From positions 26,476,960-26,540,959 of the forward strand of contig NC_092563.1 of the NCBI RefSeq assembly GCF_037975245.1: DNA of 64,000 nucleotides. The letters run 5' to 3'. Shown here piece by piece: positions 1 through 12,600 of the stretch (positions are counted from its first letter, which is position 1; every line of letters begins with the position of its first letter). A model generated the notes under the pieces. The model was not told the origin of the DNA, did no database searches, and saw nothing but the letters and a program-made list of their open reading frames with translations. The stretch comes from Apostichopus japonicus (Eukaryota > Echinodermata > Holothuroidea > Aspidochirotida > Stichopodidae). The position numbers and the translations under genes are program-made.

Positions 1-452
1 CTATATTTCATGCACAGAATGTCCGCTTTATTCTTCTTATTTTCTGCTCATTCACAAAATTTCAATAGTTGTGGAAAGGTGGATTAAATATTTGGCTATC
101 CAGTTCATTTATTAAATATTATAAAATATCTGTACATTTGTTTAAATTCAAAAGTTTGCAATATTTGGCCAGAGATGAAGTGATGTGATGTGAAGTCATT
201 GTTAATATGTGCATATGTTATATTTACAATGATTAATCATAATAATGGTGATTTACGATTATATAGTAAAGAGAGAATGTTTTAGACATGCGAGAGAATT
301 GACATGTCTGTAAGTGACTGAAGGCTGTTGCACATGTTATGATGAAAGTTAGTGAAGGTATTTTTTGCAAAATTGCCCATTCTGTTTTTTTATAATTTTT
401 TTATATATTTTTTTATTATATATATTTTCTTATTTTTGTCATTTCTCTTTAG

Positions 453-673
453 ATCTGAAATTACAACTAGGCCAATTGCAGGCAGACCACGCGGAGACAG
501 CGAACGAGTTGGAGAAGACGAGGAATATGCTGCTGTTGCAGTATAAGATCAACAAAGATTACCAACAAGAGGTTGAGGAGTCTTCCAGGAGGATGGAGGA
601 GTACCAAACAGAGTATGAAACCAAACTACAGGAGTATGCTCAGCTGTTGGATATCAGAGCAGCAAGAATTAAG
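453..673 (+). CDS. RPGRIP1L: RPGRIP1L exon 1 of window: coiled coil
   Basis: Follows a T-rich tract and AG at 451-452 and enters mid-codon (one base is supplied upstream). It encodes 73 residues rich in Glu, Gln and Lys, typical of the family's coiled coil, ending ARIK. The donor GTATTT is the seed of the tandem repeat that fills the next intron. Confidence 0.9.
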
Positions 674-3600
674 GTATTTAGAGTAAAGACCTCACGACCT
701 AAGTTATCTGAGGTCCTTAGACCATGTTGCTCTATATAAAAGAGCCACAAGAATTAAGATTTTTAGAGTACCACACAACCTAAGTAATCTGAGGTCCTAA
801 AACTATGTTGCTATATATAAAAGAGCAGCATGAATTAAGGTATTTAGAGTAAAGACCTCATGACCTAAGTAATCTGAGGTCCTAAAACCACGTTGCTATA
901 TGAAAGAGCAGCAAGAATTAAGGTATTTAGAGTAAAGACCTCACAACCTAAGTAATCTGAGGTCCTAAGACCATGTTGCTATATATAAAAGAGCAGCAAG
1001 AATTGAGATATTTATAGTAAAACCTCATGATTTAAGTTATATGAGGCCCTAAGACCATGTTGCTATATAAAAGAGCAGCAAGAATTGAGGTATTTAGAGT
1101 AAAGACCTCATGACCTAAGTAATCTGAGGTCCTAAAACCACGTTGCTATATGAAAGAGCAGCAAGAATTAAGGTATTTAGAGTAAAGACCTCACAACCTA
1201 AGTAATCTGAGGTCCTAAGACCATGTTGCTATATATAAAAGAGCAGCAAGAATTGAGATATTTAGAGTAAAGACCTCATGACCTAAGTAATCTGAGGTCC
1301 TAAAACCACGTTGCTATATGAAAGAGCAGCAAGAATTAAGGTATTTAGAGTAAAGACCTCACATCCTAAGTAATCTGAGGTCCTAAGACCATGTTGCTAT
1401 ATATATAAGAGCAGCAAGAATTAAGGTGTTTATAGTAAAACCTCCCGACACGTGTTACCTGAGGTCCTAATACTCAGACCAGATGTCTTCTAAGATATCG
1501 CCCATTTACATGACACTACAGAAGTACTCTCAGCTGTTGGAAATCAGACCCTCCAGATTTCAAACATCTTAACATATGTTCTCGAAAATTCTGATGCAGT
1601 TTTTGAAAGTACCTGAATTTGGAGAGAATAAATTCAGTGCCAACCTGGAAATGTCAAAGCAAGGTGAAAGGTCGTAAGGGTTTATCTGCTATCGAAGAAC
1701 TATTAAACTATGCAATTTTCCCTATAACATGTAAATATGAAATAGTAATAATATGATAAGGTTCCCTGCTATTTGTGGTAGCTACTCATAAACATTCTTT
1801 TGTACATGACCCTCCCCCTTCCCCATCCCCTCCCCCTTCTCACCAGAGGGAATGAAAAATGATAACTATGATGATAAAGGATAATAAATATTCATTTTAT
1901 ACAGTATTCTATCCTGTGGTATTCTATAATTTGACCATTCTTGACTGAATCTTTTTAAAAAAAAATAAGTTTGGTTCCCTCATTTGTAGAAATTGGAGAA
2001 CCAGCTGAGAGATGTAGCCTATGGTACCAAGCAGTACAAGTTAATTGAACCTTCCGAGGTGAGTTTAAAAACTTAAAGAGGCTGGCTGTCTAGTTAGAGA
2101 TGAGAGTGACATAGTCATCTGCAGTGTTGTAGATGAAGTCAATTTTGAAAAAGGAGCCTTTACCAATCAAGTGACCTTACATTTCAATTAGATAACAGAG
2201 ATTTTTAATTGTGATATTTTAATATTGATGTGACTAACAGCCAAAGGTGTCACAAGCCTTTTTGCTATCTTAAATTTTGTATGTAATTATATGATGAAAG
2301 TGATAACAAACTAAACTTTGTACCATATTTTCCGGGACCCCCTAAATTGACCCCAGGACCTGGTGCTGTATAACCCTAACCAACCCCCTCTTGTCAGACC
2401 TGCCAACAGTTTGGAACTGTCTGAGCTGAATTTATATTCAGTAAAGTTTGATATATATAAAGTAAAAGGTTCTGCTGCCTTGGTTATATTTCTTGTACAT
2501 TCAATTCATTTTTTTTCATCATTGCATTTAATAAGTAAATTTCATTTCCTGATTCACGAGCAAATGGAACATTACTTTATGTTGTTTTTTCTACTTTAGT
2601 CTTTTATATTAAGAAAACATAAAAAACAATGATTATATGGTAGTGCTAAAATATTACCACATATTGGAAGTATTACAAATTTGGTGATTTACTAATCTGC
2701 ACAGTTAAATTTATATGATACTCTTATGGGCAGGAGATGTCTACTAGTAGCTTATTTTGATTGGTTTTTATCAGAACCTTAGCTTCACATGAAATGAAGT
2801 AATATGCCAAAAAAAATATTTTTCAAAAAGTTCTCAATTAGATTACAATTTTTGGTTTCTACAGGATGAGGTTGTCGACGAAATTGATGAAACTGTTAAA
2901 CTCGAGAGAGGACAAAATCTTGTCGAGCTCCACATCGGAACGGTAAGAGTAAACGACCGGGGAGGAATCTCAGTTGAGTCTTCACTTCGAAGCTGATTCA
3001 CACAGAAATATCATGTTTTTATCATTTTTAGCAGTAATGTGTACAATTTGTGCAAATGAAGGTGTTGGCTGAGAGAGTGGGGGGGGGGTGGTAGTTATTG
3101 CCTGAAACATTTCTTAAAAGTCTGTGTCACATACACAGATGGAGCAGGTTATTTGACCCGTTGCTCTTCACTCTCATGCATCCCCCCAGCCCCATCTTAT
3201 TTGTCTCTGACTCTCACAAATCAGTTCTGTCCCACATCTCCAGCCAACCCCCAGCCCCATCTCATTTGTCTTTGACTCTCACGCATCAGTTCTGCCCCAC
3301 ATCTCCAGCCAACCCCCAGCCCCATCTCATTTGTCTCTGTCTGACTAAATACAAAATTTAAATCGTGAAGTTGTTGCATAACAGTATCTTTATATCAAAG
3401 TGCATCCTGGGAAATTCTTGACCGTAGGAAGATGTGACATTTTTGAAGGGACTTTGTTCTCTGCTTTGACAATCCACCTGTATTCTAGGAGATCCTTTCG
3501 TTCTCAGTTTTCGTCACTTCTTTCTCGACAGGTCACATATACTCCAGAGGCATTGAGAATCTTAAATGACAACGAGCCAACGACCTTTGTGACCTATGAA

Positions 3601-6600
3601 TTCTTTGAGCATGAGATACAATCTACTCCAGTTCTGAAAGGCAAACAGTGAGTTCATAAACAGGGTAAACTTGGGTGAAATTTCCAAGGAGCTACAACAA
3701 AAACTTTGTTTAATTCATGTATGACAATTTTTGTTCTAGTTCTCACTTTACTTAATGGGAGGGTTTGGAGTGTGGAGAGACATTGCAGCCTTGAAGCAGG
3801 GATATGTTGTATCTTTGAGTTAGAGTTACATTTAAACTAAAGTTGTTTCCTTTTTCAGCTCAGTTGCTTATAACTTTTATTACCTGTGTGTATTTACTAA
3901 GTCTTTCTTTTGTTATCATCTCCTGCAGCTCTTTATTGTCTTCTTCTTTTGTACTAAAATTTTATTATTTACTGAAAAATGATGTAATCATTCATTTTAC
4001 ATAGCTATTGTAAATAATAATAATAATAAGTAATAATTATATAGCGCATAATCAGCAAAGCTGCTCAAAGCACTTTACAAATGTAATACCTAAAAACAAA
4101 TAGTAACAAAAACCCAAATATTAAATATATAGAACCAACAAGGCAAAAAATGTAAAATATAAGAAACACCCGTATTAAACGATACTAAAAAAAAAAAGAA
4201 ATTAAAATATAATGAATACATAAAAAAAAAATGCCCAAAACGCAATAGCCTGAAACAAATTCAGAAGTAAGTAAATACTAAAATAGATTAAATTGTAGTC
4301 AATGTTTAAACATAAATAAGGTAATTTCTTTGAAGGAATTATGATAATGTAAGAATTAGTTTTGAATTTTTTTCATTGACAGGCCACACTTCAACTTCAC
4401 GTCTCAGTATAAGGTCACCGTGGATGACTTCTTCCTCCATTACCTCATGAAGGGTACCACGACCCTTGAACTTCACCAAGCGATCGGCACCGAGTTCAAG
4501 ACCATTGCAGCATGTCAGCTGAAGTTCAGAGATCTCTTGGATAAGCCCAAAGGAAGAGTGACAGGCAACATCACATTACTAGGTATCTGGACAGGGTGTA
4601 GAAAAATAAAATAAATTATTTAAAACAAAAATTGAGATTAAAAAAATTAAATTCTAAAATAGAATGTGGAATTGTGGGAATGCTTGAAGAATGACTGAAC
4701 GGTTGAATTTTATGACGGCCTGAAAAAAAAATCCTAGACGACTAGTGTGTTACTCTGTGGAAAGTCAGTTCTTTGAATTTGTGGCATTTCATTCTGCATA
4801 TGTTGTATCATGTGACCAATTGAAAAAGTTTAAAGTTCCCATGTCAAAGCCATAACATGTTTAAAATATGTAAGATTTTTTACTAAGCATTATTACACAA
4901 TTGTGATGAGAAAGAGTAGGACTAAAAACACATCGGAATTTGTGATTCTCTTTACGATTTCTTTAGGTAGGCTTTGAGAGACCAAATTATTTTTATCATA
5001 AATTTTTATCATAAAATTTTGTTTTGTCTTCTCTGACAGGTGTTGCTTCAAGTCATACCGGTGTCAACTTTGGAACTCTAGAATTCTGGGTCCGTCTGCG
5101 AGTACCGATGGAACAAGCCTTGAGACTATTCAGGGTAAGTAAAACAATTTATGGTGCCATCAGAAATTGTTTTTTGAAAATACGAGAAAATACTCAAGAT
5201 TGATGTGTGCTTTGTTTCTATGGAAATCAAACAAGCTTGACTCTAGTGGAGGGTTAGAGGGAGAAGATGTGGGCCCATGTTTCTTCAATGTTTGTCACCT
5301 CTAACACTAATAGCGTATTATTTACTATTGTTTTCTCTCCCCTCCTCTCACCAAAGAAAGGAAAGATGAACTAAAAACATGCAGCAAAGCCATATGAAAG
5401 TTCAACAGTCGATGTATAAAATCTGACATTGACCTCTCGGAATTTCATTTTCATTGATAGGAAAGGGTGAAGGCCCTTGGTTACATGTCTTCCAATCAAA
5501 GAGCTACCCAGAAAGCCTTAGCAACCCTTGACCAATCAGAGAGTGACGTTTCAGGGTTCACCGGTGAAGCTGTCAATGAACTGGTTATTAAGATCATCAG
5601 GTGTAATAATGTGAAGGCCAGAAATGAAGGTAAGAAACTTTTCAATGAGGACTTTAATTATATTAATGACAAAGTATGTGTAGTAGTGTGTTAGTATGTG
5701 TACATATATGCAAATTATATTGTATGTCTTAGTATATGTACATACATGCTGTATTGTATGTACAAGTATGTGTACATACATACTTTACTGTATGTATAGT
5801 ATTTGTTCATACATACTACACTGTATGTATAAATATGTGTACATACTATACTGTATGTATCAGTATGTATACATACATAGTACATACTTTACTGTATGAA
5901 TTAGTATGTGTACATAGATGCATACTATACTATATGTATATGTACATATACTATACTGTGTGTATTAGTATGTGTACATACATTGTGCATACTATAATGT
6001 ATGAATAAGTATGTGTACATCCATGCATACTTACTGTGTGTATCAGTATGTGTGCATACTTACTATCCTGTACATATAAGTATGTGTACATACTATATTA
6101 TATGGATTAGTTTGTGTACATGCATGCATACTATACTGTAGGCCCCTATGTATAAGTAAGTGTACATACATATATACTATAGTGTATGAACTAGTATGTG
6201 TACGTACATGCATACTATACTGTATGTATTAGTATGTGTTTATACATACTATACTCATGTTTTAGTATGTGCACATACATGCAAACTATACTGTATGTAT
6301 GAGTATGTGTATGTACACACTATACTGTATGTACCAGTATGTGTACCTACATTCAATACTATACTGTATGTTTTAGTATGTGTACATACATACATACTAT
6401 ACTGTATGTATTAATATGTGTATGTACATGTTCCAGCAATCAATACGTAGTGCAATTGTTCCTGATGATGACACTTCTCCTTGCAGGTGTACAACCCAAT
6501 CCGTATTCCGTTTACCGTTTCTTTGATTGTAATGACCACGACACCACGATAGTGACCAGTAGTAACTCCCCAGAGTTCAATGACATGCAGGTCTACCCTG

Positions 6601-9600
6601 TACCCGTAACTGTAGACCTCGACAGATATCTCAGGAAAGAGGTTTGTTATAATGGGGAAGTTTTCCCCTACTCTAAGAAATGCAAGTTCTGTCTGAGCAC
6701 TTGTCTTACCTTTGAAATCTGTCTCACTTATAGTCTCTATATATAGGTAATATATTAGTTATGTTTACATTTAATGATTAAAATAGTCCTTGGTGATTGG
6801 AGCATTATGAATCATTTTAGCTTCATAATTTAAGAAAAAAACAATTTTACCTGGAATTAAATTTGTTTTCATCTCAAGATTTCTATACCATCTCTGACTG
6901 AAATGTTGATGGACTTTGTTTATAGTATGGTTACATTTGTTTGCTTATATTTCACTTTCATAAATTTTTGCATTATCTACCAGAGTTTGGAGGTGTTTCT
7001 CTTTGACGACAATGACCCAGAAGAGGCTGCATATTTAGGCATTGCCAGAATACCACTTATAAGTTTAGCCCACGATAAACCCATCAGGGGGACGTTTGAA
7101 CTAAAGAAGGTAAAACTGGACAACTATTTCTCTTGTTAAGTTTGCATTATCAGGTATGGACTTGTATCAAACACAGTGTAGAGTAGTAGGATGTTGTTAT
7201 AAACACTAACCATCTGGCATGTGTTAACATGCATTCAGTGTGTCATTATTCTTTCTTCATTTTATTTTTCTTTCTTCGTTCGCTTTTTCTCGCTGTAGAG
7301 CTCTGGAGAGACCAATGGTAATATTGATGTGTTTCTGAAGTGGCAGAGAACTTACATAGCTCCCCAAGGAGTTACCTCTGAAGGTTCCAAGAAGGTAACC
7401 AAAAAATCATAAATGCTTTTCTATTGTCTACAAGCCTTGTGTTTGATTTCACGTCAGGTATTATCACTATCATATTATCTATGATGTGAGATATTGCAGA
7501 AATCTTTGCATGTAAACAACAACAGTAAACAACAACATCATCCACCACGACCACAGTGTTTGTCTAAGAAATTTTAAATTTGTGATATTTAACTGAAAGC
7601 AAGATCAAGATATTGCTCATTTTCTGAAAGAATTGTTTGCATATTTTCACTTGAACCTCACACTTTTCTTGTCGGCAGGCTGCACCAGGTTCACGGCATA
7701 AAACAACACCCTCTGGAGCCAAGCAGGTTTCTATTGTGTCCTCAAAGGGCCAAGAGAGGACCCCTCATAGGAAGGTCGTAACCAATCAGAAACCTCCGAT
7801 TGCACCCATTTCTACGTCAACGCCGAAGGAAGAGACCAAGCATCAAAGAATCACCTCTGGTGGAGGGAAAGAATCCACAAACCTAACGGAGGTTAATAGT
7901 TTTCCATATATTGTCTCCATAAAATGTACAAGTCTCGTAGCAAAGCTAGACCGACCAACCAACCAACACCTCTCCTGCATTATTAAATTTGGCTCTTTCG
8001 TCATCGTGAAACTTTGCTAACAAAAGTACGCATGCTCTGCTGCAAAATGGCCGATCCTTTAAATTTTCTGTAACAGACTCTGCATACTGTACCCAAATTG
8101 CCATTTTGTTTTTAGTTCTATTGGTAACTATGGAGATTACGGAATAGCATTGAGCTGAGCCAACAGATGGACTCCATCATTGTTTCTGACATGGTACCCT
8201 TAGAGTATTAGTAGACTGAAAGTAACACTACTGTTTGACCGAAATGTTCCATTTGACTTATGACTTTATGACTTTTATGACTTTTAAGTTTATGGTTATG
8301 ACTTTTAAGTTTTATGGTTTTAAGGTTTATGACTTTTAAGTTAGGATCATTTGCTAAAGCAAGAATCTCCAATGATATTAATTATCAGGCATGAGCCTTC
8401 TCCGCGAATTCGCGGAATATCCGTGATATCTTTTCTACCTCGGGAAAAACTATTATCCTAACACACTGTAGCATATGCAAACTGGAGCCTATACCGCAAG
8501 TTTTGCAAAGTTCTGTGACATTTTTTTTACCCCAGGCTCATCCCTGAATTATGTACTTATTTCTGTTTGTTTTTACTTTTATTTTTTTTACTTCTCCTCC
8601 TTATAAACTGTTTCTATCCATTCCCTCAGGTTGGTCAGCCCCGTTCATCATCTGCTCAAGTTACATCTGAGTCATCATCCAGGCATGAGGTACCGGCTGT
8701 CTCAGGCTCTCCTGTTCCTCCTGAGGTAGGTTGTCTCCACAAAATATTTAAGCTCTTGAATGAATCAGCAAGTTGTTTTCCTTCAATTTATTCATTTATT
8801 AATGCCAGTATAGATATGTAATTAATAAAGAGGAATAAGAAAATACGTTGACAGGAAGTATAACTTACAGAAAGTATCGGAATGAGCTATGGATGGAAAC
8901 TTAAAAATGTTACTGTAAATATGTCAATAAAAATTCGAAAACATTAAAATTAACAGTCTTGTTCATAAACTTAAACTGCAACTCTTTTTCTTCTTCCTAT
9001 CCCCACTCCTACCTTCGCCCACCACCTCCTCCCCCCCCCCCCCTCCTAAGCCTTCAGCATCCAGAACCCTGCTGATACTACATTCTGCTCTGTGGTTTAT
9101 TTCAGTTTCTAGAAATTGATCAGCATTTTCAATCTGGTTTGTTCCCTTTAGTAGTCACTGTAGATATTTGCCTCCATCGGTCTTGTCTCCACGTTCACTT
9201 CCACTCGACCAAGATATTATAGAGGCCAGTTACAGTTAATTCCCGAGTCATATCACGACTTTTTGATTTATTTTAATATTTTTTTATTATGTGTGATTGA
9301 ATCGAAACAAGGAACCTTCTGTACCATTTGGTCGTCACGACGATGAGAGCAGCAATAGCCAAGTTGAGGAAGAGGGGACGTCAGCCAACGGTATAGAAGA
9401 TAACCCAGAGGATGAGTCGCAGGGAACCTATGATGTTGAGGACGGAGACAGCGGCCAGGAGGATGAGGTATTATGTTTACTCTTTCATGGAATTCCTAAC
9501 AATCTATTCTTTGTATTGCTTTGTATGTTCACTCTGTTGTCAGACACCTCCTGACTCTACCTGAGACTGTATATATCAATGAAGAATGTATAAATCTATA

Positions 9601-12600
9601 TTTACATTAGGTGGAGAGTGAGATGAGGAGGCTAGCGGATGTAGACGATAGTAAGGAAGGAAAGGATGAACATGTCGAGGAGGAGGAAGAAGAGAGACTG
9701 GAGGATCTGGTGGCCCAAGAACTCCGAGACCAGTTTGGAGAAACCACCGTAGGACCCGGGGCGGTGACAGGAAAAATGGGCGCTTACAATGACACGATGT
9801 TTGAAGAAGATCCGATCCCAGAAGAAGATGAAGGTATGTCAGAGGAAATAGCATGACCACCCCCCCTTCCCCACCCCTCCTTCCTCTCCCTGTAACATTG
9901 GTTTAACATATCTAATCTTTTATTGTTCATAATTGAGGCCAGCAAAAACCAGGGTGTTAACACACAGATGAATTCTGTATAATTCATACTGCATACATAG
10001 ATATTCTCTCCTGCCCTGTTTGGTGACTTGATGATCAAAGATATCTCAGCTTTTTTTTAAACATTTTTTATTTATTTTGTTACCTATTTTGTTTCCTATT
10101 TTTTTTACATTTTTAATTTCTTTCTTTCCTTTCAATAACATGCCCTAGTTTATGCCATCTTTCTCTATCCAGATCAAGATTCCTCCATCGGTGAAGAGGT
10201 AGATATTCCTGTTGCCAAGGAGAGAGATGAGGAGGAGGAGGATGATGATGAGGAGGCTGATTCTGCAGCAGGAGGATCAGAGATGGGAGCCGAGGAGAGA
10301 TCATCGGATAGCGAAGTTGTCATGACTCCAACTGTACGACCACAGTCAAGCACGGCAGCGGTAAGTTATTCCAGTGATAATACCTCAAGGAGTCTTAGTT
10401 GTGATGGTGTTCTTCTTGATAGCAGTATGGTCTTCTTTTATACGATGTCATCACGGTGCTGGTCAAAAATGACAAATGTTTCAATTGAATCAGATAAAAT
10501 CAAGGAAATATCATTCTATGACTGTTGTCTTAATAGTCACACTGAATTTAAAGAATTTTTTCCACCTTCTGTAGTTTTGGACTTTTTATTTCAAACTTCT
10601 CTTTATAAGCTCCTGATATTTTTAGAAGAATAAGTGATGTTTACTGATTATATCGACAGCGATACTTTCTAGCTATTTAACTGAACTTTCCATGGCTGTT
10701 TCTTAAACTTTGTGCAGAGTGTTTCAATATCTTTCGTTTCACATTTGGAATGTTGATTTTCCTTGTTCCTCATGTGTGTTGTTTTTTTTTTTTTTCTTTT
10801 TCTTCCTACTCGCCATTTTGTCAGACGGAGGACACAGTCATAATTGCTCTAAATCATCTCAGCTTGGAGCCTGGACCTATCATTGATAACGAGACCATCC
10901 AGAGACTCTACGTAGAATACCGATTCCTCGGTGTGCCTGCCGAGGAAACCGAAACACCATATTCTTTGCCCAAGCCCACTCCATATAACCATATAGCATT
11001 CAATTTCAGAAGAGGTATGTTACGTACTTCATAATTGGTCGATTAAATGGATATTTCAAGGAGGAGGGGCGTGTCATATTTTCATGTAACCTTTTCCCAT
11101 CATGCAAAGAATTTTAGAAAACAAAATATTTTTTGGGTCACATTGCTGCATCTCTATCGTTACTGATTAATTAAAGTTTACAAGAGAAATAAGTTAACTG
11201 CTTATTAAAAAAACAATTAATCTTGAGATCAAAATATTCAGAGTCTGACACCCACTTTTGAAGCTAGGTATTTCTAGGCCTGTTTGCTAATTTGCATATA
11301 AGATTTGGGGTGAAGTTTTTTATGGCTTTTGGTTACTATCTGCTAGTTGCACATTCTTGACCAAAGAGACTGCTTCATGGCATTCATAGCTTACCTTTAA
11401 ATTAACTTTTCCAGGACAAACATAGTTAATCTGTCATAATGGTATTCTAGACTTGTTTAGGTATAGTTATGAAGAGAACAGAAAAGGTTTCCAATAAAAA
11501 GGAGCGTAAACCTAGCTTTGTAAATGCAACTATAATTCGTAAGAGGTGATCATTCTTCATTACGACCATTGGTTTTGTTATCGTTCCTATTTCAGTGTTT
11601 CACATCGACACCGAGAAACACAAACTTCAAAGGGACTACTTGGCTAGCTTTCTCATGCCCGAGGATCCCAACGATGGCAAGTAAGTAATATCTCACACTC
11701 CCTCAATGAGTCCTCCTATTATACTTATTACAATTATGGAAATTAATAGATATTCTTGCTGCAGTTAAAGACTTTTCAAATGTATGTCGTAGAACCTTAC
11801 ATGCCGTATAAAGATGACGTTATTGAGATTTGTCGATAGTCTGTCTTTTATGTAACGTCAAGATAAGTCTGATGTGCTTTTGTCAGAGAGATAACGGTTG
11901 CCTTTGTCCGTTGATATCACCGTAGTAACCTGGAGAGGTGCAATGTATACAACCTGTTTTGAATGGCGAGGGCGTGTGACATATTAGTATTTAGTAACGA
12001 AAGGTTTCCAGCTGCTGAATCGTTCAGTTGTTTGTCAATCGTTTTAGTAGAATTTGGTCTTCTCCTTAACCTATTTTCATTTCTGCAAAGAAGATAATAA
12101 AAACAAATTTATTTGGGGGGGGGTTGATGGAATTGGTTCCTCCCATTGCACAATGCATCCTTATTAATTGGGTTAAATGTTTAAGAAACGTATTGTTTTC
12201 CCTTTAAGGTAAGTTTTGGTGTTTCTTTAGCTGCATTGTTGAACTCTGACCTTCAAAGCATTTTGTAAGTCTTTTACTTTGAGAAAATTATGGATTAGTT
12301 TTGTAACCTACTTCAAAGTGGGTCTATGAATGTGAGAGGTGCGTATCAGTGGTGTGTATGTGTCGTGTTGTGCAGTGGAGAAGTTGACACACAACAGCAT
12401 TGTATACATAAATTACTATCCTAAAGTTTTTTTGATTTGTTTACTGTGTCCACTAAAGTAAAAAATTTCACCATCTGCAGGTTTTGATCTCACAGCTGCA
12501 GATCAGACGACGGCAAGAGTATAAGTTTCACGGTAATACTCTCATAGGCAATCGGAACAGGTTTAGGTCTCAGTCTGATGAGGTTATGGAAATGTTGTTT

